In this document: positions 1 to 43,800 of the stretch, piece by piece
Numbering within the stretch: the first letter of the stretch is position 1
Layout of the letters: each line of letters opens with the position of its first letter
Assembly (NCBI GenBank): GCA_037577475.1
Contig: CM075203.1
Span: 3,483,001 to 3,547,000, forward strand
Source of the DNA: Chaunax sp. Z400
Taxonomy: Eukaryota > Chordata > Actinopteri > Lophiiformes > Chaunacidae
Direction: 5' to 3'
Length of the DNA: 64,000 nt
Notes under the pieces: generated by a model
What the model saw: only the letters and a program-made list of their open reading frames with translations
The model's database searches: none
Told to the model about the DNA's origin: nothing
Position numbers and translations under genes: made by a program

Positions 1-709
1 TTTTGGCTGCCATGACGCTGACAGGGCGTCGTTCTCCATCTTCACCGTCATCGTTTTTGCCATCCTTCTCAAAACTTTTCTAATTTCCACAAATACTGCA
101 CACACACGTAAAACACACACAGACATCCTTGCATTTCATGAAGATCACAAAATGAGTCATGTTGTCAAACAAGACCCTATCACTTCCAACTGCCAGCACA
201 GCTGTTCTCTCAAAAGAGAGGATGGCAGGTTTCATAACAAGTTTGGAATGCTACATACACACGACTGTCTCTCGCTCTCTCTCTCTCTCTCGCTCTCTGT
301 CTCTCTCTGTCTCTTGCATCCACACTATTTAATCTCCAACCCACATGAGTGATCAAAGCTTGTTTACTCTTCACTTCATGGTACGATTAAAGGTATGGAA
401 GGAAGTGTTTCCTCCCAAGTGTTGGCATCTTTGAGGCTTTGCTTGACAGTAACAGCATTTTCAGCATCTCAAACAATATGTTTTGCGTTGCACATCCGAC
501 GCAAATTTAACCAGGGCTAGTAAAGCTTAGTTTTACTCCGTTGGCTCTGATGAACATCATGTTTAAGTGTGGGGGGGATCCTAGAAACATAGCACAGATT
601 GTGCTCTAGTTGACAAAAACATAATGGCTCCACCCTTCTTTTTTTTTTGTTCTTTCTCCCTGTTCTTCCTTCTCCTCCTCCTCCTCCTCTTCTCCCCTTT
701 CAATCTCAG
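1..709 (+). other. nrxn1: nrxn1 intron before the LNS2 exon
   Basis: Holds a CT-rich microsatellite near 268-315 and a polypyrimidine tract from about 640. No SS1 cassette exon was recognised here; the SS1 exons must lie upstream. Confidence 0.7.
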
Positions 710-30686
<29,977 letters not shown>

Positions 30687-31889
30687 GGTGGAAGAAACCC
30701 GACACACAGACATGTACGCATACACCTTTATATATAATGGTATATGTACATAAATAGATATATTCTAAAAAAAAAAAATCACACATACACTCTGACATAC
30801 ACATGCCGATGTTAATGTTTACTCTCCAATAATCACAATCGCACACATGCTGGCAAGCACAAATATACACACATTCAAACACACACACACACACACAGAC
30901 TGGAACAAGGGCATGAACCCTTACTGTACAGTATTTACCAATGAGCAGAGCCTCTGAGAGAGGCTGGTTTTATGAACATAAACACCATTCCAAATGATTT
31001 AAAGAAGCACCAGTTCAGCTCCCATTTAAGAACCATTTTTGGGGCCATCGGAATAAAAAGACCAGTCACTCCCCCTGCCACAGTGGGACCTCTCCTGTTC
31101 TACTCAAGGAAGACATCAAGTTAAGCACATAGCAGACGGAGCAGAGCGTCGCGACAAAGGTGATTTAGAAAAGCACTAAAGTGTCTCTTCCCAGCTTCTT
31201 GGCCTTCCTCCCTCTTTAACAGACGGGGACATGATGAAGCACTGAGGACGCCGAAGAAACAAGCACACCGACCAATCCGAGTCTAACCCCAAGCAACGGG
31301 ACAGAAAATCAGGGTGTAGCCATAGAGACGGTGAATTATGAGTGAATCGGCGGAGACGGGGCTGCGGCCGTTACTATAACGGATGTGCTGTTGTTACGCT
31401 GTAGAGCTGATGTGTTCACAGCGCCCTGTAAATCATGAAGGTGGAAATCAGCAGAAAACTAAGAGATACTTTCCTGGACAGGATACTTGACACTTCAGAT
31501 GCTACCTACAGACACCAGTCGTGCATAAACTGCTGTGTCTCACACACACACACACACATGCATACACTCAAATATAAAACAACGTACACATGCAGACACA
31601 CACACACACACACCTGCAATGCAAAAGACCCACCATATCTTCATAAGACTGAAGACTTTACAAGAAGACAATGGTGAAAATGACTAAGACCACTATGATA
31701 ACTGTTATGGCAATGATGATGATGAATATGAGGAACATTTGGGAAAGGGGGGGGGTCTTATTGCACGTGAATTATCTTACTCCGTGTGATTTATACTGCG
31801 TTGAAACTCCAGAGGTTACACCATGACACACCGCCATCATAACCTTTACCACCATGGCTTGCTTCAAATGGTTTTCAGTTTGCAGGATT

Positions 31890-31920
31890 CAACAACAACA
31901 ACAACAACAACAACAACAAC
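31890..31920. repeat. (CAA)10 in the nrxn1 3' UTR
   Basis: About ten AAC/CAA units in the transcribed strand of the 3' UTR. Confidence 0.9.
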
Positions 31921-32953
31921 CATCGACACCGTCTCCAGTGTGCTGCATGCCTGAGTCTCTGAGCTGTGCTGTAAGTGGTGGCATGTCCCACAAAGTCCAG
32001 AGGTGGTAGGTTTGTTTTGCTTGCCGGGGCGGGGCAGGAGGGGGTTATTGTGGGTTGCAATTTAACTCCTGTGCAACGCCCTGGATGTGTGCGCCCAACC
32101 ACAGGCTGCATCCTGTTTTTCTAGCCTGATGTCTTATAGGCCACGCCCACTATACCTGCTCTAACCAACCCACCTTTTTATAGCAAAAGCCAGCCCGGGA
32201 AAACAGAATCAAAAACAGAACAAAGTAAATGTTTCTACCATGTGTTGCTTACTAGATAGAAGAGTCCAGTTCATGATGCCATTGGCTATATGACAACTTG
32301 AGTTGCTTTGATTTCATTGGCTCTTTCTCTTTGCATCCTTTCTTTGTCATTGACTGATTTATCAGTGCTCATGGTGTGACCGACACAGGATAGACAGATT
32401 GGTTTCCGATGGGCTACAGTATAATTATCTGTTGTTGGACTTGTTGCAGTGTCTGAGCCCTCTGCAGCTGAAGCTCCACGATATATCGATACAAACAGTG
32501 CCATGATATAAACAAGCCCCTCCAGTTCTTCCAACTATTCAGATGCATGCAAAACGACCAGGGCAAGAAAGGACATGAACAGGACTGTGTGAGATTTCAA
32601 AGTACAATGTCGAAATTAACTTATCATATTCCCTTATTCTCTCCATCCTTAACTGGCCTTTCTGACCTCCTCTCCTTCCCTTCTCTTCTTTTCCCCTCGT
32701 TTAATATGTTTATCTGTCCAGTTCCTCTGTGTCTATCGCTTTCTTTTCCCTCTTATCACTGTTGTGTTGCCATCTGAAACGAAGGAGGTGTCTCAACCAA
32801 TCGGATTCTACATCTTAGGTGTTCATTAACCATGTTTATTTTCTATATGTACAATTTTTCTACAGTATTTACTTTTATTTTTATTGTTACGGTTCTTTGA
32901 TGAACATAAAGTGGAAATTTATTATGAAAAATAGTTTTGAAGATTAACGAGTA

Positions 32954-32959
32954 AATAAA
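32954..32959 (+). terminator. nrxn1: nrxn1 polyadenylation signal AATAAA
   Basis: Canonical AATAAA followed within 30 bases by a GT-rich stretch (gtctgtgtgtgttgg), the usual downstream element. Confidence 0.75.
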
Positions 32960-32985
32960 ATATTACCCAAGAGATCCTGGAGTGC

Positions 32986-33462
32986 GTCTGTGTGTGTTGG
33001 TTTTTGCTCCCCTCTGCCTGCAGCAAACAATGCAGTGTGTCTCACATCGCCCTCAGTCAGGAGAGCAGATCAGCGTCTAATTAAGACAAACTCATAACAG
33101 CCCATGTAGTTCAGCATTATTGCAAATGGTGGAGAGGAAATTGGAAACGGTCTTACGTCCGTTCGATATACTGCTGCAGATTGTGTCTGTTCAGCTGAGC
33201 TTAACATCTGGCTCTGCTCGAACATTTAAAAGTATGCCTTCTAGGCTACACTGCTAAGGCGCGCTAATTATGTGATATCTTGTTTGTTTCTTCTGTTTTG
33301 GTCATACCCCTCTAGATACAAAAGTAGAATAAATCTAAATTAAAATGTGAAGTTGATCATACCAACTATGAGCATACAATGGGACATTCAGAGCAAAGAT
33401 AATCACATTCTGTGGATAAATTCTTCATTATAATGAAACAAATTGAACAAGCATAAACTTGA

Positions 33463-33524
<62 letters not shown>

Positions 33525-34860
33525 ATTACACACCGAACTACAAAATAAAAACAATTGAAAAGGTGGATTTTATAGGACAAATAATTCAATATTTTGGTGC
33601 TCGATGTGAGACCACTCCACCAATGCAGCTCAGTGTCCCCCATTATGTCATTGCACCTAAAAGCATCAGCCCCATGATGACAGTTTGACCCTCATAATGT
33701 GACTCTAGAATCTGGAGTCACATTGGTTTCATTATTAGTTTCATAGTTAATTCACTGATGGCGGCTTTCTTCAGGATCGAGTTCAGTAACTTCTGAAGAT
33801 CCAATGTGACACCAAAGTGAATCGGTCTGTAGCTTTATTGAAATGCAGAGCAGGTGCGCCTCCTTGGCTGTGGGTGCTCGGCTAAAATCAATACTGTGTG
33901 GAAAAACATCCAGTGTGTAGGAATAGCTTCACTCCAACAGCATACATGCAAGAGTCTCACAGGTTTTTTTTTAAATAAGGTTGGCTAACATCAGAGCTCT
34001 GGTGGAGGCACTTATGCTGAAACATATACATGCAAAGTGGTGTTAAAAAGTGTAAACATTCATTTAAATATCTGCTTTTAACAAACTATGAAGCAGCAGC
34101 TTTTCTTCCAGTTCCCTTTCTGTCTAACTGGGGCTGTAGACGCACATAATTACCCCCTCACACACACACCAGACGAGGCTTTGAAAAAGGCTCAGTGCAG
34201 TATATATAAGTCTCTGCAGAGGTGCTGTTTGCCGGATGAAAGATCCCTGAGACTGCAGTGTGGAGTCTGCGTCCTCAGGTGAGAGGAGCTGCTATTTCAA
34301 CAAACGCCTCCCAGCTCCGTCTCGTCCTCTCACCGTCTCTCCTCCTCCTTTTTTTTGCTTCTGCTTTTCAGTTTTTCGTGGCTCAACAGTCTCAACAAAA
34401 GGCTTGTGTTAGGCTGCAGCCATCTGCCGCTGTGCCGTCCTTGACCACGGCCAGCCAGCACAGAGATAAAGACACGGCCCTCCGTATTCATGGGGAAAAT
34501 AAGAAACAACTCCAGTGCTCACCAGTGGCCAATCAGTAACTGATGTTAAGATACATTTACACGCCGGCAGCCACTGTAATATTCATTACACACCAGAAAA
34601 TTAAACTTTAATGCATAAAAACGGGAGATTTACTATTCTTAGAATCTAATTAGCAGCTTACTGGTGCTGTGCACACATAGGCTGACTCTAATGCACTGGT
34701 ACCACTTATACCTGTATATATATTTAATACTTCCTCTTTATAAGCTATTTATCCATCACAGTATATATAATTATGTGCATACCTGTCTTACTATCTTACT
34801 GTGTACATTTTATTATAACTGTACACTTCTACCACAATCTTTGCTATTTTATATTCTATT
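32986..34860. other. intergenic, nrxn1 to fshr, part 1
   Basis: Contains the (GT)28 array at 33,466. No exon, RNA gene or promoter recognised. Confidence 0.6.
33466..33522. repeat. (GT)28 microsatellite
   Basis: 57 bases of pure GT in intergenic DNA. Confidence 0.96.
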
Positions 34861-34864
34861 ATAT

Positions 34865-35379
34865 TTTTATTCCCATATTGTTTTTGGGGTTTTTTGGGAT
34901 CCCCATTGGCTCCCACAAAGGAAGCAGCTACTCTTCCATCTTCCTGGGATCCAGACACAACAAAGCAAGACTTCAACTTGCTTTATGTTTGGTACTTTAT
35001 TCCATTTTGTTATCTCTAAATGTTGCATTGTTCCTGGTTTTTGTGGGACTATGTTGGTCTCTCTCATAATGTATTGGTGAGAACAGATTGACTTTACTGT
35101 GATAGATATTCCTAATAGATTACATGCCAATCTATCCTCTACTCTCGGCCGTGAGAGACTGGCGTGCATTCTCTCTGTACTCCACCTCAAACCTCACAGA
35201 AAGGCCAACGCCATCCCTGCAGCTTTATTCTGAGCTTGTTTGAAGCTTGGATCTTTTGCTGCACACGACCAGAATGCTGAGCCATAGTCAAGCTGTGTCA
35301 CTAAAACCCTCGAGGCAGGGGTAATAAAAGAGGAGCACCTTCTAATGCATGATATTCCCCTCCTTATTTTCTTAATATT

Positions 35380-35383
<4 letters not shown>
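34865..35383 (-). mobile_element. decayed LINE (non-LTR retrotransposon), ORF2 C-terminal end
   Basis: Read on the - strand, the C-terminal part of a LINE ORF2 is recognisable (LDYGSAFWSCAAKDPS, QNKAAGMALAFL, HASLSRPRVEDRLACNLLG), interrupted by an in-frame TGA. A 3' end with GTAGCTGCTTCC and CAATGGGGATCC follows, typical of teleost L2-like elements as I recall them. The 5' part is missing. Inactive fragment. Confidence 0.75.

Positions 35384-35451
<68 letters not shown>
35384..35451. repeat. (TA)34 microsatellite
   Basis: About 68 bases of pure AT/TA directly abutting the 5' side of the LINE fragment. Confidence 0.96.
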
Positions 35452-35453
<2 letters not shown>

Positions 35454-36104
35454 TCCAAGTGTGAACCAAGCAGCTCTGCCTTCTTTAACCCGTTCAATAA
35501 GTGAAGCTGATCAGTATTGTTAGTGGAATTCTGGCCTTGAATGTAAAAGTTTTGGCTTTATCTGCATTCAAGATAATTCTGTTCTCATACATCCTTGATT
35601 CAAAACATTTAATCATGTCTCCTGCAAGTAGAGTGGCACTGCACATCCAAAGCATAAGTCATTGCCATTGATTAAGTCATTCATTTCATTGCTGATGGCT
35701 GCTTCACTGTGATTGCTGTGCAGGAAAATAGGGAATTTATAGGTGAATAGAAAAAGTCAAAACCAGACTTTTCCTTCCTGTTCCTCATCCTTACCAGAGA
35801 CATATAGCACATATAGATATTTAAATATTCTAATAATATTCTAATGACAATGACTTGCAATGAACAGTAGCAGGCCCTGGCACTTGACCACTTAAATTAC
35901 TTACACCTGTGTTTCACAAGTCAAAATATCTGCCGTGGAAAACATCTGATGACTTTTGCATCGTATGCATTCATTAATTTTTGAGGAGAGTGTCGAGTTG
36001 CTTTCTGCAGTTTAAAACCAGTCGATATTTTTCATGCACACCTCCTCTGCACAGGTGCAGAACAATCAGCAATAGTTTAATCTACAAATTCATATCATGC
36101 ATCG

Positions 36105-36106
<2 letters not shown>

Positions 36107-36145
<39 letters not shown>
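36107..36145. repeat. (AC)n microsatellite
   Basis: About 19 AC units upstream of fshr. Confidence 0.95.
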
Positions 36146-36147
<2 letters not shown>

Positions 36148-36485
36148 TATTCCTTTTCCTCCATTATTTCCACTCCTTTGTGCACCTGCATTCATCAGAC
36201 CGTCTATCGTCCTGTCTTTCGCTCTCTCCCCTGTTTCTTTCTTGTGTTGTGTATAAGCAAACCTGTGGGAGAGTGTGTAAGAGCGTGTGTGTGTGGTAAA
36301 ATGTCAGGAGCTCAAGGCTGCGTTTTTCTTCCTACCGAGCAATAAATCATACAGATCTGTTCCTCCAGATGAAGTTCCCACAGTACAACACACACAATCA
36401 TGTATCAATTCCACAGACTATAATACAAGTGGAGAGAAGTTGAAGATGTATAAAGTAGAAAATGACTAATAAAGATTGTTACATA

Positions 36486-36486
<1 letters not shown>

Positions 36487-36582
<96 letters not shown>
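36487..36582. repeat. (TG)46 ending in CGCGC
   Basis: A TG array of about 92 bases that runs into cgcgc, which would favour Z-DNA. About 1 kb upstream of the fshr start codon. Confidence 0.95.
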
Positions 36583-36584
<2 letters not shown>

Positions 36585-37617
36585 GGCGTAGATGTAAACG
36601 CCGAAAGAGCGTCCTTGCAGGCCGGCTGTCCTGCTGACATGTGGGGTGTGGAGTAGAAGGGAATATTATGTCCATGGCTATCAAACTGTGCTCATCTCTC
36701 AAGACAAATGTGACATGAGAGACAAAACTACGGTGGCCCAAAAAGCTCAATGCATTGCAACTTCAGAACAAAACATGCAAATAGACAAAACACAAGCAAA
36801 TAAGGAAAAGGTCTTCATTCATTTGTCACCATACCTCCTGCAAATGAGCACAGCAATATAAGATTATCACAAAACGTAGATACTAATACCTGATTTGAAA
36901 ATAAAAAATGCTAGAGTTGAAAATCTGACCAGGGATTTATTTTTTATAGCTTCAGTACTTTTCAATACTATCAAATACACACAAATACAATTGTTATAAA
37001 CATATCATAAAAGTACACTGAAAACTTTTCACAGTGAATTTACAGTAATTAAATGGCAGCAGCTTCGTCTGTAAAGATTCTTACTGTATTTTAGAATTAC
37101 AGTATATTAATAGAAATAAATATACAGTCCATCACTGTTTTCTTGTAAATTTACCATCAACACTGGTCAAACTATTCAGTTTTTAAGATTGTCCCTCATG
37201 AGATTCAAGTTTGAATAGTTGCTTGCGTGATCTGATTTGACAGAGATTTTTCAGGGTGAAAGTCAATAAAAGCAAACAGACTTTGGGACTCGACCACATT
37301 CACACACACAAACAAAAACATCAACCACCCAGTGAGACCTCCTACATCCTCATACTCCCATAAAGCCTTTCACACGCCCCCATCATTCACCGCTGCATGG
37401 CAGAAAGCACCAGAGCACCTCACACTTCTTCTCTCTGGAAACAAGGGGGGGGAAAAAAACGTTCATATCAAACGAGGAGTCTGAGCTCCGGTGTAAAAAC
37501 ATACCAAAAAAAAAGGAAAAATAAGAGTGGGAAGAAAGAAAAGAGGAGAAACAACAAAATTGTAAAAGTGAAAAAACCCAAACAAACTCCAATCTGGACT
37601 GTGGACCAACAGCAAGG

Positions 37618-37811
37618 ATGATGGTGATGGTTCTCATAATGTTAATGATTGTCATGATAAAGACAGCAGGAGCCTCCAAGCCTGGTTCTGAGATGAACAG
37701 TAAGCCTGGAGCTGAGATCAACTTGACCAAATATAGATGGCGCATCTGTGAGCAGCTGAGCTTCGGGGTCACACAGATTCCCTCCAACATCTCCAACGAC
37801 ACCCGATGCCT
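37618..37811 (+). CDS. fshr: fshr exon 1: signal peptide and N-cap
   Basis: Starts at the first of several Met codons (MMVMVLIMLMIVMIKTAGA); cleavage is likely after AGA. The N-cap has only two Cys (RICEQ, DTRCL), fewer than the mammalian cluster, and three sequons (NLT, NIS, NDT). Ends in phase 2 at gtaagt. The start could also be the second Met. Confidence 0.85.
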
Positions 37812-40800
37812 GTAAGTACAGAAAACACACAGACAGAAATAACTGCATGCGCAAAGTTGCTGCAGTCGTTGTCGATTAGATGTTCTTGATTACAGAAGAG
37901 CTGATGTTTCACATCTCGGAGGAATTGTTGGGAAATCCTCAGATTATTAGAAGTTGTTTGTAACATTTACAGGAGGTTGTTATGCTGTTTAACTCCTTCC
38001 TCTTCTGGTTTTGCAACTGTGCAAAAAAAAAGTTAAGCATTTATGGAGCCTTATATTAAGCCTTATATCTCTGCCAATGCACAACAAGAGAACAACATAT
38101 TTTAGCTAATTCTTCTAATTTATTCTGCCCTTTTTTCAATATATTTCAGTGTAGTTTGGCCGACTACTGCTACTGTGAATGTGATGGTTGCTGTCTCCAG
38201 GTTTCTGTCTCTTTTTTTGCTGTTTTTTGCACTAATTTCAGACACTAAAGATGTACTCCAGAAGTTTCAGTGTGCTTCTATATTTCTGTAAGACTTGCAA
38301 GAGACAGATTTTTATAAGAGACAAAAATTGACGCAGCAAAGGCCAAGATATCCTGATTTATAGTCTGCAGGATTTGGTCTGAAAGTCTTCCATAAAGGAC
38401 TTTGTAGGATCTGCTTAATGTTGTGCACAGGTTTATTTTTAACCTAAGCCACGATGTTTTCCCAAATGCAACCAATTGTTGTGCTTAAGCCTAAAGCACA
38501 ACTGAAAAGTTATCTGAAATATAAATCTGCAGACTCCTGTGTACCTGCTGGTACGGTGGTCCTGCATTGGAATCTGTGTAGTTTGAATGTTCTGCATGGG
38601 TTCCCTACAGAAACTGCACATAGAATGTGAGCGTCAGTGGTTGTGTGTGTGTGTCTCTCGGGCCTGTGAAGAATTGACATGCTGTCCGGGGTCCCGCCTC
38701 TTGCCCAGTGAGCTGGGATAGGCTCCAACCCCTGCAAAGGATGTGATGATAAGCAGCTTTAGAAAATGGATGGATGGATGATGCTTTAGTGCCTCTCTGG
38801 TTGATTGCCACTCCGGCTTGTTTTGGCCGTCGAACCGTTTTGAAAGGAATCTCAAGGCCGCAAAGCGGGAGGGGAAAGCAGTGGGGGTCAGCATGAAGAT
38901 AGGATTGCCTGAAGCTTTTGCACAAACATGCGCACACACACAAAAAAAAATGCAGATTTACACGCTGACACACGGACATGGACGAACTTCACGGCAGAAG
39001 TCGTCACTATTCTTAAGAGACACTCCAGGCGACGATGTGTGTGTTCTCGTCTGTTCTGTTCTGCTCGAGGGTCAAGGCTCAGGAACATTGGAGATACGTG
39101 CAAGTATGCAGCAACGGGTGGCCGTGTCATCATCAACAACCAGATGCTAAATAAACTTGGGATCTCGCTCAGACACTCCGTAATGACCTTGTCGACCGAC
39201 TCTGATGATTTTTAAGGATTCCTCGTCAGGGATCTCGTTATCAGCGCATCGTTGAGATCTGGTGTTTGTGTATCAACAGGAAAGTACAGCAGACACAGAT
39301 CAGAGTGATTCCCCAGGGAGCCCTCAGCAGCCTGCAGCACCTCAGGAAACTGTGAGTGTGTCTGTTGTTCGTGTCTGTTGTTTGATGTGGAACATAATGA
39401 AGTGAGGAAGTCAAAACAGTCAAACTAGGGATCATCCAGACAGACTGCACAGAGGAAGGTGAGGGGTTCAGACCCCATAGTCAAATATCTCATTAGTTAA
39501 GTTTGGTGTTATTGCTCCTTTAGTTTTATGTTCAGCTGATATTCATATACAGCACATAAAACTGGCACATTAAAGGCACAGTTCACCCCATATTTAAAAA
39601 ATATATATATTTTTCCTCTTATCTGGAGTGTTTTTTATCCATCGAGATATTTAGTTTGTGGTTTTTGGTGTGAGTTTCCAAGTTCTGGAGATAAAGAAGT
39701 CTTCTGTCTCTTGAATATGGTAAAATGTACTGTATATATTTGAATAAGTCAACAGCATGGGAGGTATGCACTTTTTGGCGATTCCTCTATATTTGGACTT
39801 TAAGAAACACAATTATGAGAGAATTCCTTGTGTGTATTTGCATGAAAAACCATTTTAATACTTACTTTCTCTGTATTTGATGTTTTTGACTTTCTTGCAG
39901 GGTGATCTTGTCTAAAAGTACTGTTTTAAGATTAAGTGTTTCTCCATTACCTCCAACCTTAGTACCATATCGGAGAATGACATGCTGAAGACTATCAGTA
40001 AGTTCGCCTTCGCCAGCCTCCCTCGGCTCACTAATATGTGAGTATACAGCACACACACCACATGGGGTGTTTTCTCCACCGTGCTCACATGTTTAGTCTT
40101 TGTTATGGAACAAGAAGAGCTGCAAACTCTGAGAAAGCTCGGCACCCAAACAGCCGAGGAGTAGGCTTTGCAGGATGGTGGAGACAAAATATCTCAAAGT
40201 GAGAATGAAGAATGGATGAATCGATTTATATGGTTGTTTATTTAACCTTTATTTAACCAGGAAAATTAACTTCTTTCAGAAGGGTGACCTGACCAAGAAG
40301 GCAGCAGCACACATCATCATTTACATCACAACACAGCGTACAAATACAATAAATATGGGTACAGGCAGCAAGTTTTGTCTGTATTTCAAACCAGTTTTAT
40401 TTTCTGTAGACGGGACTGAAATTAAATGAACATTAAACATCAAATGCTGACTGCAAAAATTCAAAGGCCTGTATAACAGATGGCGAACAACAATAAATAA
40501 TGGTCTCGTCAGCATAGAAATGGTACATAGCACTTGATAAATTTTCACACATCTTATTAATATAGATGGAAAACTGTAGAGGTCCTAACACAGAACCTTG
40601 GGGCACGCCCTTTGACTATGATCAACAGTATCAAACGCTTTTGGTAAATCTATAAAAAGTGCTAAACAAATTTTTTGCTGTCAACTTCCTCAATTATGTC
40701 ATTTGTGTTTCCCTTAGCTTCATCTCTGAGAATGTTGAGTTACAGAGCATTGGAGCGTTCGCTTTCCATGATCTCCCTGAACTCATTGAGATGTAAGTAT

Positions 40801-43800
40801 GAGTAGCAGGATTATAGCAGTGGGGAAATGATGTAATTTTAAATCATAACTCTAAAAATAAATACATGACTGCATGCATTTCTTTCAGAACTATAACAAA
40901 GTCCAAATACTTGAGTCACATCCACCCAGATGCATTCAGGGACATTGTGAAACTACAGTATCTGTGAGTACTCAGTGAGAGTGCAGGAGGAGGAAAACTT
41001 TCTTCCTCTCAAACTTATTGTGAGTTGTATTTGGGTCATGGGTGACAGGCCTACTTCTGACGGGCCCCCACACAACTAGAAACATGATTTTTTAATTAGC
41101 TTGAATCCCCTGGAAGGGTCACACTTCATCTCATTAAAAAAAATTTCAGACACATTCATCTACTGGTTGCAAAAAGAACTTTTGAAATAGTCTCAACGTA
41201 AAAGTGTTTAAAATAAAGTACATCACTTGAGCTCCTCCCTGACATTATCAGGACTGTTTCTGTAATGTTTGCCCCAATTTGGAAGAACTGGGACACATAA
41301 ACAGAACAGTTTAATGTAAAGACTACAGATTAAAGATGGTAAGATTTTTAAACCAGGGCATCTTATGTCCACAACCTTTCCCAAGCATAGATTCATAATT
41401 TCAACATCCATAAAAACAAGGTTAAACATAGAAGGTTGAATAAAAACATGATTAGATATAAAAACCTAAAAGGAAGCCATTCAGTGTTACATAAAACTGA
41501 CAGAAGTGTGATTCTAAATACTTTATCGACATGTTTTGAGACACACTGATAAGAAAATCCTCATATTTTGGAACAAATGTTACAGTCTTGGTCCAAAATA
41601 TGGTTTGATATCTACAATCTTGTTTTCTTTTCTTTTTTTTCTTACATATATTCAGCTTTTAATATCTCAACAACTGTTAGCTGTAACCCAGATAACCTCA
41701 TTTCATTGTCCCCAAAGGATAATGTTTGCTTTACTTTCATTGGAGGATGTTAGCATGTTGATGTTAGCATTGAGTTCAAACCAAAAACATCGCTGTCCCA
41801 ACACTGAAAAAAATGGTTTGTTGAATTTATTTGAATTTATTATGTCTTTTTTTATGATGATTTTTTTATGATTTTATTGTCAAGTGCAATAAATAAGTTG
41901 CATAAAATAATTTTATCTAAATCCAGATATAAATTTCAAGTTGAATGTACTTATATTTTTTGATAATTTTCATCTATTTTAAAAATATTAGCTAAATTTA
42001 CTGTCACAAGTAAAGTTCACTTCACTTAATTAAAAGTAATAAGAAAAAGCTGCAGACTGAGGGAGGAGGCCGGAGGGAAAACATGCAACCTCCACATGAA
42101 AAAGGCCCTAGGATGAGATTCAAACCCTGAACCTGCTTACTGTGATGTAACAGTGCAAACTACTACTCCACCAAGCAAAAGGAGTTTAAAAAAATCCCCA
42201 TGTCCAGAACAAAGTGGCGTCAAAGTGGTGACTGTCCTGTCTGCACATGTACAGTCTGTAGAAATGAAATTTCATGTAATTTATTCTAATTACTTTTAAT
42301 TGAGTGAAATGAACTTGCTTTAATCGAGGGCAGAACATTTTTAGCATTAATTTAAAAAGGCTAAGCAGGACTCAATACACATTAAAATCTATTTAAATAA
42401 ACCAAATTAAAACATGTAACATTTAAAAGGGGCCAGAATCAATTCTTTCTGTGTGTCATAGGCCGATCTCACAGAACTGCTGGCGTAAATTCAATATGTG
42501 AATAATAAGCTGTGTTTTACAGGCTATTAAATATTTCAGCGATACTGTTAATCTTGTTTTTCATGCCAGAAAAGGACTTTTTTTTTGGAACAAGGAGCTC
42601 TTTAATTTTCTGGTTTATCTTTCGACCTCTGAGCTTCTCTCTGAGTCGTCTTGGAAACTTGTTAAATTCTGTGAACACAATGATGCAACATTGTGTGATA
42701 TTATCACTGTACTGTACTGCACAGACTCTCTGTTGTTAGGAGGTTGCAGTGTGAAAGTAGTAACATTTGCTGTTTAATCTGGTCGTTGCAGGACCATCTC
42801 CAACACCGGACTGAGAGTTTTTCCAGACTTCACCATGATCCACTCCACAGCCGCCGGCTTTCTGCTGTAGGTCTCAACACGGCACAATGAAAGCTATTTT
42901 ATGTACATGATTAAATGCTCGAAACATTTTCTCCAGCTTTCAAACGGCCTCCCACCTGACATTCAGCCGCTTCAATCTGCCAATTTTACACTTCTTACTA
43001 TTTGCTGTTTATATGTGTTTGATCTCTGTGCTGTTTAGTGACCTGAAAGAGAACATCCACATAGAGAGAGTCCCCGCCAATGCTTTCAGAGGCCTCTGCA
43101 CCCAAACTATCTCTGAGATGTAAGAGACTTTTTTTGCGAGTCTTTTAGAAACATGAGCTCCACCCTCACACATCTGCCCTCTTTGCAAAGTTTTACTTTT
43201 TCCTCCTTCTCGCCTCTTACTGCACTTATTTTATTTGCCATGTGCCCATTTAATCTGTACACCCTGCTGAAAATCACACATCTATATGTAGACCTATTGA
43301 ACCGATGGAGGTGCCATAGAGGTGGGTTATTACCTTCGGAGAGAACAACGTTGGCTTTGTCCTCTCCGGTCTTTATGCTAAGCTAGGCTAAGAGGTGGAT
43401 GAAAGTAGCATTAATAGCTTACAGACAGATATGAGTGTTTTAGGCAAGAATGTTAGTTCCAAAAATGTCAAACTATTCCTTTAAGTAATATATTCTTGCT
43501 ATGAATACTTGCAGATGTCCAAATCTGTCCTGTAAAAAAGCAGAAAAAAAGGAAGAAAGGAGGAAGAAGTTTTACATAATGACAATTTATTAATGTGTAT
43601 TCATAGAGATTTAAAATAACCAAATGAGTGAAAATAGTTTATTGAGGTACGTTCACCGTTGGGACTGTTCTGTGTTGCAGCCACATGACTGTGATTTTGG
43701 CTTCTCTCTCTAATGACAGACGGCTCACCAGAAATGGCATCAAGGAGGTGGCAAGTGACGCCTTCAACGGCACAAAGATGCACAGATTGTGAGTCACGGG

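Larger units (their letters stand above)
30687..32985 (+). other. nrxn1: nrxn1 3' UTR
   Basis: Runs from the TGA to just past the AATAAA at 32,954. It contains CA-rich patches, a (CAA)10 tract near 31,890 and an AT-rich final 150 bases. The exact cleavage site is inferred. Confidence 0.75.
35452..37617. other. intergenic DNA upstream of fshr
   Basis: Contains CA and TG arrays (36,107 and 36,487) and an AT-rich repeat-like stretch around 37,020-37,160 with tacagtaa-type phrases. The fshr promoter must lie in the last few hundred bases. I see no clear TATA box and do not place a start site. Confidence 0.5.

Noticed and set aside
34664..35080. 138-codon + strand ORF
   Set aside because: AT-rich translation partly antisense to the decayed LINE; Tyr/Ile/Leu-rich without domain.
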